From: JAFAXD01 sp963816775 | GTDB taxonomy: Bacteria; Pseudomonadota; Alphaproteobacteria; Rhizobiales; Xanthobacteraceae | Length of the DNA: 64,000 nt | Assembly: GCA_963816775.1 (NCBI GenBank) | Contig: CAWFLX010000020.1 | Location: 1-64,000 of the forward strand | Direction: 5' to 3' | Part shown: positions 18,234-26,787 of the stretch, piece by piece | Numbering within the stretch: the stretch's first letter is position 1 | Layout of the letters: the number at the start of each line of letters is the position of its first letter | The notes under the pieces: generated by a model | Seen by the model: only the letters and a program-made list of their open reading frames with translations | Told to the model about the DNA's origin: nothing | Databases searched by the model: none | Position numbers and translations under genes: made by a program

Positions 18234-18830
18234 ATGGACAGCATTGCTTCTCGATTATCCTTGATTATCGCAGTGCTATGCATCGGCGGTGTGCTGTCGG
18301 GATGCGGGTATAATACCATTCCAACACTCGACGAGCAGGCCAAAGCGCGTTGGTCAGATGTACAAAATCAATACCAACGTCGCGCCGATCTCATTCCGAA
18401 CCTTGTTGCAACCGTCCAAGGATACGCCAAGCAAGAAAAGGATGTTCTCACTTCTGTTATTGAGGCGCGCGCCAAGGCGACGCAGGTCAAAGTAGATGCG
18501 TCCCAGCTCACCGATCCGGAAAAGCTAAAGCAATTCCAGGATGCTCAGAACCAATTGACGGGCGCTCTTGGTCGTCTTTTAGCGGTTGTCGAAAACTATC
18601 CCGACCTGAAATCGAACGCAAATTTTCTGGCGCTGCAGTCGCAGCTGGAAGGCACCGAAAATCGTATTGCCGTAGCACGTCGTGATTACATTGACGCGGT
18701 GCGCGCCTACAACACCGAGATCAGAACCTTCCCAAGCATCATTTGGGCAAAGACCGTGTTTGGCAGCAAGCCGATGGCAGAATTTGCCGCGAACGAAAGC
18801 GCACAAACGCCTCCTCAGGTGAAATTCTAA
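18234..18830 (+). CDS. lemA: LemA family lipoprotein
   Basis: A 198-residue LemA-type protein. The N-terminal signal has a lipobox LSGC (residues 21-24), giving a membrane-anchored lipoprotein with an extracytoplasmic four-helix bundle. Typical text includes YQRRADLIPNLVATVQGYAKQEKDVL, EARAKA, QLTGALGRLLAVVENYPDLKSN and IAVARRDYIDAVRAYNTEIRTFPS. The ATG at 18234 follows GAGAGGAACC. It heads a cluster with two TPM-domain genes, a conserved trio of unknown function in the cell envelope. Confidence 0.92.
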   Translation: MDSIASRLSLIIAVLCIGGVLSGCGYNTIPTLDEQAKARWSDVQNQYQRRADLIPNLVATVQGYAKQEKDVLTSVIEARAKATQVKVDASQLTDPEKLKQFQDAQNQLTGALGRLLAVVENYPDLKSNANFLALQSQLEGTENRIAVARRDYIDAVRAYNTEIRTFPSIIWAKTVFGSKPMAEFAANESAQTPPQVKF

Positions 18831-18844
18831 AGGCTGCAACGGCT

Positions 18845-19693
18845 GTGGCTTCGATTGGGCTGAACGATCCGCCACCACGCGCTGGTCTCAGCTCTCGTCG
18901 ACCAGTTTTGCCAAGGATATGGCTGGCTGTTGTGCTGTTGCTGTGTCTCGTCTCCGGACTTGCCTGCGCTTTCGAATTCCCTCCGCTCGCCGGTCGCGTG
19001 GTTGATCAGGCCGGTGTTATTCCGGCCGCCGAGCGTGATGCAATCGAAGCCAAATTGAGGGATCTCGAGGATAAGTCTGGGATTCAGCTCGTTGTCGCGA
19101 CTGTGAAATCTCTGCAAGGCGGCGACATCGAGACTTTTGCCAACCAGCTGTTCCGCACTTGGAAGCTTGGTGAAGCCAAGAAGAACAATGGCGTGCTATT
19201 GTTGGTTGCACCCGTCGAGCGCAAGGTTCGCATCGAGGTTGGCTATGGTCTGGAGGGGACGCTTACGGATGCTCTGGCGCAAGTCATCATCGCGAGCGCC
19301 ATGGTGCCCCACTTCAAAGCCAACGATTATCCGGAGGGAATCGAGCGAGGGGTCGATGGGATCATTTCGGTGCTCACCACAGACGCCGAGGAATGGCACG
19401 CAAAAACGCGCGTTCGTTCCGAAGATCAGCAGAGCCTATTCGACGTCCTCTTCCCGGTCTTGCTGTTTCTGGTGATTGTTTTCATCTTCCGTCACATGGT
19501 CGGCAGTGCCCGCGGCCCATCCGGTACTTTGGCGCGAAGTCGCGGGCGAACGATTTTCATCCCCTACGGCGGCCCCGCCTGGGGTGGGGGTCCAAGCTGG
19601 GGCGGCGGATCTTCATGGGGCGGTTCTCTGGGCGGTGGTTTCTCGGGCGGCGGCGGCGCGTCGGGCGGTGGCGGCGCATCGGGGAGCTGGTGA
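18845..19693 (+). CDS. TPM-domain (YgcG-like) secreted/membrane protein
   Basis: About 282 residues. A hydrophobic N-terminal segment (IWLAVVLLLCLVSGLACAFEF) directs export. The TPM domain follows: PPLAGRVVDQAGVIPAAERDAIEAKLRDLE.., FRTWKLGEAKKNNGVLLLVAP, RIEVGYGLEGTLTD. A second hydrophobic segment (VLFPVLLFLVIVFIF) and a C-terminal run of GGG/SW-rich repeats ending GGGGASGSW complete the usual YgcG layout. No ATG fits, so the GTG at 18845 is chosen. The start is uncertain. Its stop overlaps the next gene. Confidence 0.82.
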   Translation: MASIGLNDPPPRAGLSSRRPVLPRIWLAVVLLLCLVSGLACAFEFPPLAGRVVDQAGVIPAAERDAIEAKLRDLEDKSGIQLVVATVKSLQGGDIETFANQLFRTWKLGEAKKNNGVLLLVAPVERKVRIEVGYGLEGTLTDALAQVIIASAMVPHFKANDYPEGIERGVDGIISVLTTDAEEWHAKTRVRSEDQQSLFDVLFPVLLFLVIVFIFRHMVGSARGPSGTLARSRGRTIFIPYGGPAWGGGPSWGGGSSWGGSLGGGFSGGGGASGGGGASGSW

Positions 19694-20304
19694 TGCCGCT
19701 CACCGAAAATGATCGCACGGCCATCGCGGCTGCGATCCGCGAGGCGGAAAAGCAAACCTGCGGTCAGATTGTGTGTGTGTTGGCGCGTTCCGCTTCCGAT
19801 TATTCGGCAGTACCGATAGAATGGGCGGCGGTCTTAGCGCTAATTGCCCCGTGGCCGCTCATCTACTTCACACAGCTGTCAGTGCAGCGCATTTTTTCGC
19901 TGCAGATTGCAGTTTTTATCTTGGCCGCACTGATCTTATCCTGGTCGCCGTTGCGGATGGCTCTCGTACCGCGCCCGGTCCGGCGGGCCCGCGCCCATCG
20001 GGCGGCCATCGAGCAGTTCGTCCTGCGGGGCCTCGCCAATACCAGACATCGTTGTGGCGTGTTGATCTTCGCATCGATGGCAGAGCACTATGCCCGGATC
20101 GTCGCGGACGAGGGCGTTGCCTCGAAGGTCGGACAGTCGGAGTGGCAAGCCGCCGTTGACGAGTTGATCCGGCACATGCGCGATGGACAGATTGCCGAGG
20201 GGTTTATTGCCGCCATCGAACGCTGCAGTACGGTGCTTGCGGCACATGCGCCGCCGGTCGCCCCCCCGGATGAGTTGCCTGATCGCATTTTCATCCTAGG
20301 CTGA
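19693..20304 (+). CDS. TPM-domain membrane protein, third gene of LemA cluster
   Basis: A 203-residue protein: MPLTENDRTAIAAAIREAEKQTCGQIVCVLARS is the start of a degenerate TPM domain, followed by two membrane segments (IEWAAVLALIAPWPLIYF and LQIAVFILAALILSW) and a soluble tail (CGVLIFASMAEHYARIVADEGVASKVGQSEW). It is translationally coupled to the preceding gene. It occurs in many alphaproteobacteria directly after LemA and YgcG, where the three may form an envelope complex (inference). Confidence 0.82.
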   Translation: MPLTENDRTAIAAAIREAEKQTCGQIVCVLARSASDYSAVPIEWAAVLALIAPWPLIYFTQLSVQRIFSLQIAVFILAALILSWSPLRMALVPRPVRRARAHRAAIEQFVLRGLANTRHRCGVLIFASMAEHYARIVADEGVASKVGQSEWQAAVDELIRHMRDGQIAEGFIAAIERCSTVLAAHAPPVAPPDELPDRIFILG

Positions 20305-21138
20305 ACTATTGAGATGACATCACCAAAAGCGAAGAAATCGCGCTGTCGACTGCTAATCGCCAGCGAAGTGATCGAACGAGTTCCCGCCGCGGCCACCCAT
20401 CCGATTTCCGCCGCCGATCCCGCGCAGGGAATCCTCCCTAATCGCCTAGACGACGGTTCCATCGTTTGCCCTGGCCGTCACGAAATGGCGCCGGATACCA
20501 GGATGAATTGCTCTCCGGCAAATCGGTCGGCTTGAATACTTTGGAACCCCTCATTCGCATTCCTCTCGGCAGTCTGCCACATGGTGCATTGCAGCAAGCA
20601 ATCGCGATGGCGCCGGGCCGATCGCCAGGCCAGCTTGACGCTAGGCGCCCGTTTGAAACGTCGGCGACCATGCCCCTTATTTGGATTCGCGCGGCCCGCG
20701 TCCTTTCCTTATGCGAAGCCGTCTTCGCCAAGCTTGGGGCCCGCGCCAGCGCGACTTCGGCCTCACCTACGAGCTTGCGCATCATTTCGGCCACGCCGAG
20801 TATTTCGGTGATACCTCCGGCGGTCTGTCCCGCCGTGAGCAGCGTCGCGTGTGGCCGGCCAGCCTGCCGAGTGTGTTATTCGCGAGGGAAATCTTCGCTG
20901 AGCAATGGCCTTGGCTTCCTCAAGATCAATAGGCCCTCGCTCGGCTACCTCGATAGAGATCCGCTTTTGTTCGGTCCTCGGGAAGCTTGAGAACCCGGCG
21001 GATGGCGTCGGCAAGCGGCATGTCAAGCCAATCCGGTGATCACCTCGTCGACGCGCAACGCCTCCGGTCCGGCCACTACGTAGGGCTCGGTCAATAGCGC
21101 CATCGGACCCTGAAGTTTTTGCAAACGGAGCACCTTCC
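20305..21138. other. Long gap with possible minus-strand gene debris
   Basis: No intact gene was recognised. On the minus strand, fragments such as ALLTEPYVVAGPEALRVDEVITGLA (near 21060), ADAIRRVLKLPEDRTKADLYRG (near 21000) and ITEILGVAEMMRKLVGEAEVALARA (near 20790) look protein-like but lie in different frames separated by stops. They may be pieces of one decayed gene. I could not assign a family. Confidence 0.35.
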
Positions 21139-22386
21139 ATGACGTCGCCTCGGCGCGTCCCGATCTTCGACGGCCACAATGATGTCCTGCTGCGTCTTTA
21201 CCGGCGCGGCGGCGCGGACGCGTCCCGGGCGTTCCTGGAAGGAGAGGCCAAGGGCCAGTTGGATCTTCCCATGGCGCGGCAAGGAGGATTCGTCGGAGGG
21301 TTGTTCGCGATCTTCGTCCCCTCAGCTGATGGAGCAATTGGACCCAATGCTCAAACACCTTCGCAAAACGCCAGCAACGGTGCCCCGTTGCCGCCTGCCG
21401 TTGCATTGACGCGGGCGCAAAGGACTGTTTTCAGCATGGTGTCTCTTCTTCTGCGGATTGAAAGGGAATTGCAGGGCCGCGTCCGCGTCTGCCGCACAGT
21501 CAGCGACATCCAACAACGCCTGGAGGACGGCGTGTTGGCACCTGTTCTCCATATTGAAGGCGCGGAAGCAATTGACCCCAATTTTGAGCTCCTGGACGTG
21601 TTGCATGAAGCTGGACTTCGCTCTCTCGGCCCCGTTTGGAGCCGCTCAAATGCGTTCGGGCATGGCGTGCCGTTCCGCTGTCCCTCTTCGCCCGACACGG
21701 GACCTGGTCTAACGGACCTCGGCAAGGAGCTGATCGGCGCGTGCAATCGGTTGAGGATCTTGATCGACCTGTCGCACCTTAACGAACGCGGGTTCTGGGA
21801 CGTTGCCGCGATCAGCGATGCGCCTCTCGTCGCCACGCATTCCAATGCGCATGCTTTGAGCCCGCATTCGCGAAATCTCACCGACAAGCAATTGGCTGCA
21901 ATCCGTGACACGAATGGCATCGTCGGCGTCAACTTTGCTACCAGCTTCCTCCGCCCAGATGGTCGTCAGAATGCAGACACACCCGCCGAATTGGTGGTCG
22001 AACACCTTGAGTACATGCTCAAAAAGGTTGGTGAAGACGGCGTCGGCTTTGGATCTGATTTTGCCGGCGGCACCATCCCTGCAGGGATAGGAAATGCGGC
22101 TGGACTGCAAAATCTAGTCGAGATCATGCGTACACGCGGTTACGACGAGCCGTTGATCGAGAAGTTGTGTTTCAAAAATTGGTTACGCGTGTTGGGACAA
22201 ACCTGGGGAAAGGCGCAAAACATTTCCCGTACAAACGACCGCGACGCTAATAAGTCTCGCGAGTCGGAAGGAAATGAGCTAGGTCCGATTATCGGCTCTA
22301 AACAAATCTCCGATTCGCCGATGTCGGGGCTGAAGGAGGTTTCTATGGCGAAGAAAAAAACAGCCAAGAAGAAGACCAAGAAGTAA
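21139..22386 (+). CDS. Membrane dipeptidase (M19 family) with unusual C-terminal tail
   Basis: A zinc dipeptidase-like enzyme. FDGHNDVLLRL (residues 10-20) holds the first metal His-x-Asp, LHIEGAEAI supplies the bridging Glu, and DLSHLNERGFWDVA, ATHSNAHAL and GFGSDFAGG complete the active site. Homology ends at about NWLRVLGQTWGKA (residue 357). The remaining 58 residues are polar and end MAKKKTAKKKTKK, which is preceded by its own AAGGAGG ribosome-binding site and ATG at 22345. The tail is probably a read-through into a separate lysine-rich mini-ORF after loss of the dipeptidase stop. No signal peptide was seen, as in soluble bacterial forms. Confidence 0.85.
   Translation: MTSPRRVPIFDGHNDVLLRLYRRGGADASRAFLEGEAKGQLDLPMARQGGFVGGLFAIFVPSADGAIGPNAQTPSQNASNGAPLPPAVALTRAQRTVFSMVSLLLRIERELQGRVRVCRTVSDIQQRLEDGVLAPVLHIEGAEAIDPNFELLDVLHEAGLRSLGPVWSRSNAFGHGVPFRCPSSPDTGPGLTDLGKELIGACNRLRILIDLSHLNERGFWDVAAISDAPLVATHSNAHALSPHSRNLTDKQLAAIRDTNGIVGVNFATSFLRPDGRQNADTPAELVVEHLEYMLKKVGEDGVGFGSDFAGGTIPAGIGNAAGLQNLVEIMRTRGYDEPLIEKLCFKNWLRVLGQTWGKAQNISRTNDRDANKSRESEGNELGPIIGSKQISDSPMSGLKEVSMAKKKTAKKKTKK
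22345..22386 (+). other. Lysine-rich 13-residue mini-ORF with strong ribosome-binding site
   Basis: ATGGCGAAG.. encodes MAKKKTAKKKTKK and stops at 22384-22386. AAGGAGG sits at 22333-22339, at ideal spacing. It is in the same frame as, and forms the end of, the dipeptidase frame. Two hairpins follow at once, so it is the last thing on the transcript. It could be a real small basic peptide or the tail of a shortened histone-H1-like gene. No function can be stated. Confidence 0.4.
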
Positions 22387-22396
22387 AAAATAAACT

Positions 22397-22445
22397 CCCG
22401 CATCTGCGTGCGGGGATAATGGGCTGGCCAACGCTGGCCCTTTTT
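22397..22445 (+). terminator. Double hairpin ending in T-run, intrinsic terminator
   Basis: First hairpin CCCGCA-TCTGCG-TGCGGG at 22397-22414. Second stem GGGCTGGC-CAAC-GCTGGCCC at 22421-22440 (eight pairs with two G-T wobbles), immediately followed by TTTTT at 22441-22445. This is the clearest Rho-independent terminator in the window and closes the dipeptidase unit. Confidence 0.75.
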
Positions 22446-22631
22446 CATATCGCCGCATTCTCGAACCGGTGTCAGTGGAAATAAGTCTCTGGTTCGCCCA
22501 CGCTCAAAAATGGAAATTGGAAAATGCGGAGCTGAGACTGCCAGCGCAAAGTCGCTTGTTTGGCGGGTAAATCCGACACAGTCCCGGTGAGAGACTGACG
22601 GGCGGAGCGGGCAGAATTCCGGTCGAACTCT

Positions 22632-22724
22632 ATGTCCGCTATTACCCCAAGACCGGAAATCAAGTGCCAGCCTGCATATGTCCGCTAAGTGCCATAAGCG
22701 GACTCATGCACCGCTACAAGCGGC
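22632..22724. repeat. GTCCGC-type palindromic repeat, locus 3
   Basis: Two units: ATGTCCGCTATTACCCCAAG..CCGG (22632-22656) and TATGTCCGCTAAGTGCCATAAGCGGAC (22678-22704), followed by a further GCTACAAGCGG half. The arms can pair within each unit. The surrounding 22446-22824 has no gene that I can support. Confidence 0.55.
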
Positions 22725-22824
22725 TCGCGCCGAGTTTGTTAGCTAATTGATTGCGCGGGCTTTTCCCTTTGTTTGATCGTACTGTCTTTGTTCGGTTGGG
22801 AGTTCAGTTGGGAGATTTGTTCTC

Positions 22825-22976
22825 CTATTGCGGAATCTTCCGAACCTCGATGACCCGTTGCACCGCGAATCCAGAAGGACAGTTTTTGGCTTCCTTTGGG
22901 AATTCAACAATCCGGGGGCGACCACATTCGCCATAGAACCGGTGAGCGCCGCGACAAGCAGGATGCGCTTCATCAT
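22825..22976 (-). pseudogene. Small secreted protein, one frameshift
   Basis: Starts MMKRILLVAALTGS, a short signal peptide. In the next frame, YGECGRPRIVEFPKEAKNCP followed by SGFAVQRVIEVRKIPQ ends at a TAG. The two halves join if about one base is removed near 22935, giving a roughly 50-residue exported peptide with two cysteines. Both halves look protein-like, and the distance from start to stop is not a multiple of three. Unknown family. Confidence 0.4.
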
Positions 22977-23068
22977 CGCATAGTCCGGTTTACGCAAACA
23001 CCTGAAAACGCGCCAGCAGGGCGCTCGGTCCCCGCGAAAGGAGGGGCGTTTTATTGCAAAGGCGAGGG

Positions 23069-23275
23069 TTAAGAAACCGCTGCCGGGCCGGCTGGCGCAC
23101 CTTGTGGCACGCGCGCTCGCGTCCGTCCACCATGGCTTAGCGCCTTTCCATTCTTCTCGTAGAACGCCTGAACACACCAGGGGTGAGGACTCGTCTTGCA
23201 AGCTTTGTTCATGACTGCGAGACCGCCGGCCGTTGTAAAGGCGACAACGAGAACAACAATCGCACTGGTCTTCAT
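23069..23275 (-). CDS. Small exported protein of unknown function
   Basis: MKTSAIVVLVVAFTTAGGLAVMNKACKT gives a clear signal or anchor segment, then CKTSPHPWCVQAFYEKNGKALSHGG. The total is 68 residues with two mature-part cysteines. GGAGGT lies at correct spacing before the ATG at 23275, which is why this start is chosen over the codon at 23287. It resembles short Bradyrhizobium-type secreted proteins. No domain was recognised. Confidence 0.55.
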   Translation of the reverse strand: MKTSAIVVLVVAFTTAGGLAVMNKACKTSPHPWCVQAFYEKNGKALSHGGRTRARVPQGAPAGPAAVS

Positions 23276-23311
23276 CGTGACCTCCAAACAGCCGCCCGGA
23301 CTGTCCCGACG

Positions 23312-23662
23312 TCAATTGGGCAAGGCGGCCATCGCTTCCGACCGCGAGACGAACTTCGGGCGCTCGGCTGAGAGCTTCGCCCAAATGGCGCTGATCGGAT
23401 CGGCGGGCTCGTACAGATAAAGCATCTCGCGCTCCTTACCGCCCATAAGCGCATATTTCGGAAACTTGCGGACGAAGGAACGCATGGCGCGGGTCACCGC
23501 CTTACGCTCGGCTGTGGTCGGCTCGAAATTCCAATTAGCCGGGCGTCGAAAGCAGTTGTGATGGCAGACTAGGCCCCACGAGTGGATGAGCACCGAGGAC
23601 GGCCCACCGATGGTGATGTCGTCCAGGATCGCACGCTCGATCTTTCCCAATCCTCTGCTCAT
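23312..23662 (-). CDS. Conserved Rhizobiales protein of unknown function
   Basis: A 116-residue soluble protein from MSRGLGKIERAILDDITIGGP to SRSEAMAALPN. The start resembles the small MSRGLGxxQRxIL proteins of Rhizobiales, which have a winged-helix-like N-terminus. The core TRAMRSFVRKFPKYALMGGKEREMLYLYEPADPISAIWAKL recalls the same group. The Met at 23662 is preferred to the one at 23692. Possibly DNA-binding, but no function can be stated. Confidence 0.6.
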   Translation of the reverse strand: MSRGLGKIERAILDDITIGGPSSVLIHSWGLVCHHNCFRRPANWNFEPTTAERKAVTRAMRSFVRKFPKYALMGGKEREMLYLYEPADPISAIWAKLSAERPKFVSRSEAMAALPN

Positions 23663-23767
23663 GACCTCGGTTCCTTCGGTATGCGTTGCCACCTAACATA
23701 CGAACGCGAAATGAACGGCTTCCGCTCGCTGGGGATTTTGGATCGAACGACGGTCCTTGCTCGGTCG

Positions 23768-24136
23768 TCACCGCGCAACCTGCTCCATCGACTGCCGGTC
23801 CGGCTGGCTGACGTCCCACGATGGCTGCTGGTGTGACCGAGCGGGTTCGGGAGATAACCGACCCCGTAGAAATGCTGGAAGCATTTGAGGCGCGAGAAAG
23901 GGCTGCCGGAAGCACCCAAGAACACCCTGAAAAATGAAAGAAGCCATTCGAGGTTCGGGGACCTTGGGTGTGTTCCAGCTTGCGATCACATTCTCTGTCG
24001 CCTCGTCCTGACGGGCCAGCGAGAGCCATGTGGCGGCTATAAAGAGATTAAGATTGCGGTGACCAGGGTGCAACGTGTCGTGAGCTTCTGACAGACAATC
24101 CGCCGCATTAGAGCGGTAACGTTCCTGATCGTGCAT
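23768..24136 (-). CDS. Small Bradyrhizobium-type protein with extended tail
   Basis: MHDQERYRSNAADCLSEAHDTLHPGHRNLNLFIAATWLSLARQDEATENVIASW matches short helical proteins common in Bradyrhizobium (about 60 residues). Beyond ASW the frame continues for some 68 residues of low-quality sequence, so the original stop may have been lost. A GGAGGCT motif precedes the ATG at 24136. Function unknown. Confidence 0.5.
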   Translation of the reverse strand: MHDQERYRSNAADCLSEAHDTLHPGHRNLNLFIAATWLSLARQDEATENVIASWNTPKVPEPRMASFIFQGVLGCFRQPFLAPQMLPAFLRGRLSPEPARSHQQPSWDVSQPDRQSMEQVAR

Positions 24137-24279
24137 GGTAGCCTCCATTCGCCCCGACGTGTTTCGGCGCGGACTCACCTTGAGAATGGTGGCTTTGAGC
24201 AGGGAGGATGTGCTCGTTAACCGACCGACGTCTGTCCAAAATTGAACACTTGTATTCACAGTTCGACGGGAGGAACAGG

Positions 24280-24687
24280 ATGGTTCGACGGGCGCAGTGT
24301 CAGTGTGGCGGCTTCACAGCGACGGCGGCGACGGAGCCTGGGCTCGTTATGGCCTGTCATTGCACTTGGTGCCAGCGCCGTTCTGGCGTACCGGTTACGA
24401 TCAACGCCTACTTCAAGAAAGACGAGGTGAGGTTGGGGGGCGACTACAAGGTCTTTGAACGCCCCGCTCCCGAAGGCCGTAAACTCTACAACTACTTCTG
24501 TCCGACCTGCGGCACAACGCTGGCGTGGCGAGCCGATCTGCGTCCGGACGTGCTCGCGGTCGCGGCTGGGTGCTTCACTGACAAGAACTTCCCGCCACCA
24601 TCGGTGTCGATGTGGGAAGAGACAATGTGCGGATGGGTCACGCTCCCCGAGGGAACGCGGCACTTTCCTCGCGCGCGACCCAGCTAG
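24280..24687 (+). CDS. GFA/CENP-V family zinc protein
   Basis: A 135-residue protein of the glutathione-dependent formaldehyde-activating (Mss4-like) family. Zinc ligands are C7 and C9 (CQC), C26-C28-C31 (CHCTWC) and C74-C77 (CPTC). It also has the family turn YFKKDEVRLGG and GCFTDKNFPPPSVSMWEE. GGGAGGAACAGG lies before the ATG at 24280, fixing the start. Many family members have no proven enzyme activity, so only a small-molecule or thiol-adduct binding role can be suggested. Confidence 0.85.
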   Translation: MVRRAQCQCGGFTATAATEPGLVMACHCTWCQRRSGVPVTINAYFKKDEVRLGGDYKVFERPAPEGRKLYNYFCPTCGTTLAWRADLRPDVLAVAAGCFTDKNFPPPSVSMWEETMCGWVTLPEGTRHFPRARPS

Positions 24688-24775
24688 AGGCCGCCTCAGT
24701 TGGCAGCCTCGTCTCCCGGCTTGCCGATCCTGGACCGTCGCCGGTAGCCTCCCGGCCATGGGTCCGAACCGCTGA

Positions 24776-25129
24776 GCACAGGAACGGGAACGCGCCGCCG
24801 CACGTACTGCCGCCGAGGCCAAGCGCGCCGAGGCCGAGCGCAAGGCGATCGCCGATGCGCAAAAGATCGTTGCGATTTGGAACGCGCGACAGCGGGCGGG
24901 CGCGAGCTCTGGTTCTACCCCACGAATCGGCGCTGCGATTGCGGCGGGCGTCCCGTGGCTGAGCTTTTCATGCCCCGCGTGCGGGCAGGTTGGATCGGTT
25001 GATCTCCGCACGCTTGACCGGCACCCCGGCGCCTCGATCTCAAGCCTGATCCCATCGGTGTCGTGCCGGCGGTGCTCGCCCAGCGCGCCGTTCGCGAAGC
25101 TGGAGCGACTGTCAGCACAACCGCAATAG
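24776..25129 (+). pseudogene. Zinc-ribbon protein of Rhizobiales type, 5' end lost
   Basis: An open frame with no start codon after a stop at 24773. It reads as a coiled coil (ERERAAARTAAEAKRAEAERKAIADAQK), a linker, then IGAAIAAGVPWLSFSCPACG, SVDLRTLDRHPGASISSLIPS and SCRRCSPSAPFAKL, with two CxxC pairs. This is the body and tail of a protein family common in Bradyrhizobium. The N-terminus is missing or in another frame. A short second copy of the IDLRTLDRHPGA block occurs near 25345-25385. Confidence 0.55.
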
Positions 25130-25871
25130 GAGCCAGCCGAGGCTGCAACTCACCGGCGCGCTAATCTGTGTCCGTGCGCATGGCCTGGATGACGCCCCAC
25201 GCTGCCATAACGGTGCTTTAGATGGCCAGGTTACTGCGCCCACAGTCGGAATGAATCTGTTCAATATCGCTCGCTTCAAGAACGATCTTTTGGGCATGGG
25301 CGATCGCCTTGCGTTCGGCCGGTGCGCATAACTCAGCGGACAAGTTCGCTCAATCGACCTGCGAACTCTCGACCGGCACCCGGGCGCTGTCTCCCCGGCA
25401 CCCCTCCAGCAAGGGTCTTTGGGTGAGCGATTTTATACAGACGCGCGCCGCTCACCGAGCGCATCCTCCCCGATCAATCCACCATCTCAAGGTGAGTCCG
25501 TGCCCACGCGCGCGCGGAACGAGACCTGAGGACACTCCGCCCCACGTTGCCAGTCGGGACGGCGGCTTCGTTGGTGGCGCTGGCGTCGCGTCCAACGCCC
25601 CGTTCGCAAAAGATGGAAATTCTGACGGCGGAGCGGGTCGCGATTGTCAATTCGCTCTCGCGCTGTTCGACCATTATGTTGGGGCATGCTGTGGCGCTCT
25701 CCCTCTCCCGCTCGACGCCCTCCCGGTTTTATCGAGCTCTGCCTGCCGACCTCGGCCATTCGGTGCCGAGTGGCCCGCAATGGGTCTGAGATTAAGCACG
25801 AACGAGGGGGCAGTGGGTCAGTTTGAACAGCGTTGACACTCGATTGGAATCAGTGACGTGGGGCGGGCATA
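25130..25871. other. Gap with degenerate zinc-ribbon debris
   Basis: No intact gene. Around 25345-25385 the text SIDLRTLDRHPGA repeats a block of the preceding pseudogene, showing a second, more decayed copy. Other frames here are short and arginine-rich. Confidence 0.4.
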
Positions 25872-26081
25872 TTGGCCAGATGGTATAAGTTTTGCAAAAG
25901 CCGCCGCACGCGCCTCACAGCGGGAATTTTCACCTGCCCGCACTGTGGCGCGGTGTACGAGGTAACTTACACAAGGATGGAAGCAAGGGACGATGACCAG
26001 GCGATTTGCGACAAGTGCCACAAAATGATGAAGGAGTGGAATGACACCTTCTCGCGCTCGTTCAAATTGAAGGTAGGCTAA
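25872..26081 (+). CDS. Small zinc-ribbon protein
   Basis: Core GIFTCPHCGAVYEVTYTRMEARDDDQAICDKCHKMMKEW has a CPHC and a CDKC pair, forming one zinc ribbon, followed by NDTFSRSFKLKVG. Close relatives of this 60-70 residue protein are frequent in Bradyrhizobium. The upstream extension has only a TTG at 25872. The true start, possibly nearer the GIFTCP block, is uncertain. Confidence 0.55.
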   Translation: MARWYKFCKSRRTRLTAGIFTCPHCGAVYEVTYTRMEARDDDQAICDKCHKMMKEWNDTFSRSFKLKVG

Positions 26082-26083
26082 AA

Positions 26084-26227
26084 ATTGCCAAGCGCCCCGA
26101 CCGGCCGTATCGATCCGGGCGATCACCGGATTGGATCAAGGTGAAGAACCCTGGTAGCGCCAGCCGCGACCAGGGTGATCGAATGAAGGCCAACTGCCCC
26201 GCAGGGTTATCGAACGAGTCCGGGTAA
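26084..26227 (+). pseudogene. ATP-dependent DNA ligase C-terminal fragment, copy 1
   Basis: The frame IAKRPDRPYRSGRSPDWIKV followed by KNP matches the motif V region of LigD-type ATP-dependent ligases (YRSGRSxDWxKxKNP). Family similarity ends after about 25 residues and the frame runs on to a stop at 26227. There is no start codon. Two related fragments lie at 27591 and 27891. Confidence 0.5.
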
Positions 26228-26239
26228 CGGAGGATTGTG

Positions 26240-26383
26240 ATGTCCAAGAAGGCAAAGGCCGCCAACGCGAAGCGTAAGCGGAAAGTCAAAAAGGGACCTG
26301 CGGAGAAAATGACAGGCGGCGCTGCGCAAAGAAACAAGGACGACCGAACAACACCGCGGGACTCGAACGAAGACAATAGGTGA
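26240..26383 (+). CDS. Small lysine-rich protein
   Basis: A 47-residue protein: MSKKAKAANAKRKRKVKKGP in the first part, then a polar acidic tail ending DSNEDNR. A GGAGG at 26229-26233 precedes the ATG at 26240. The basic head resembles nucleic-acid-binding peptides. Its TGA overlaps the GTG of the next fragment. Confidence 0.5.
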   Translation: MSKKAKAANAKRKRKVKKGPAEKMTGGAAQRNKDDRTTPRDSNEDNR

Positions 26384-26478
26384 ACCCCAAACGCCCTCCC
26401 GGCCCGCCGATCACCTTGGGCAACATGCGCGACCTTGGGGTGCTCGGGCTGTCACTCGCCGCCGAATTCCCACAATAG
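26380..26478 (+). pseudogene. TLGNM-type small zinc protein, truncated copy 1
   Basis: The frame VNPKRPPGPPITLGNMRDLG then VLGLSLAAEFPQ and stop. The opening is that of a roughly 90-residue family (PPGPPMTLGNMRELGV..) common in Bradyrhizobium. After LGV the sequence departs and ends, so all cysteines are missing. Fuller relatives lie at 27149-27421 and 62205-62331. Confidence 0.5.
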
Positions 26479-26631
26479 CGCACCGTCCAACGGGATGACG
26501 CGCGCCCGCACTTCGAGTTCGACTGTGACTAGACTTAGTAGAGCTACGGCAATGAGCACTAGAACAACTCGGGCTCCCAGCCACGCGGCGGCGGTCCGCT
26601 GAGAGTGGCCTGATCCGCTGCTGACTGACAT
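26452..26631 (-). CDS. Possible small single-span membrane protein
   Basis: A 59-residue frame: MSVSSGSGHSQRTAAAWLGA, then the hydrophobic RVVLVLIAVALLSLVTVELE, then RARVIPLDGALLWEFGGE. One good membrane span is present. There is no strong ribosome-binding site, and it overlaps the end of the opposite-strand fragment, so this is tentative. Confidence 0.3.
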   Translation of the reverse strand: MSVSSGSGHSQRTAAAWLGARVVLVLIAVALLSLVTVELEVRARVIPLDGALLWEFGGE

Positions 26632-26787
26632 CGTTTCCCCACGCCCAAATTACAACCAACGGTATCACCAGAATTCGCGGGAGCGTTGTGATCTACAACA
26701 CATCGACGGGCAACATTGCGCGCGTGGGTTCACGTAACATGCGCTAGTGACCTAACGCGATTTACATAGGCGGGTAGCGCGCGCAGC

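Noticed and set aside
22825..23384. A 213-codon minus-strand frame around 22.7-23.4 kb
   Set aside because: It strings together parts of separate small secreted-protein genes in the wrong frame.
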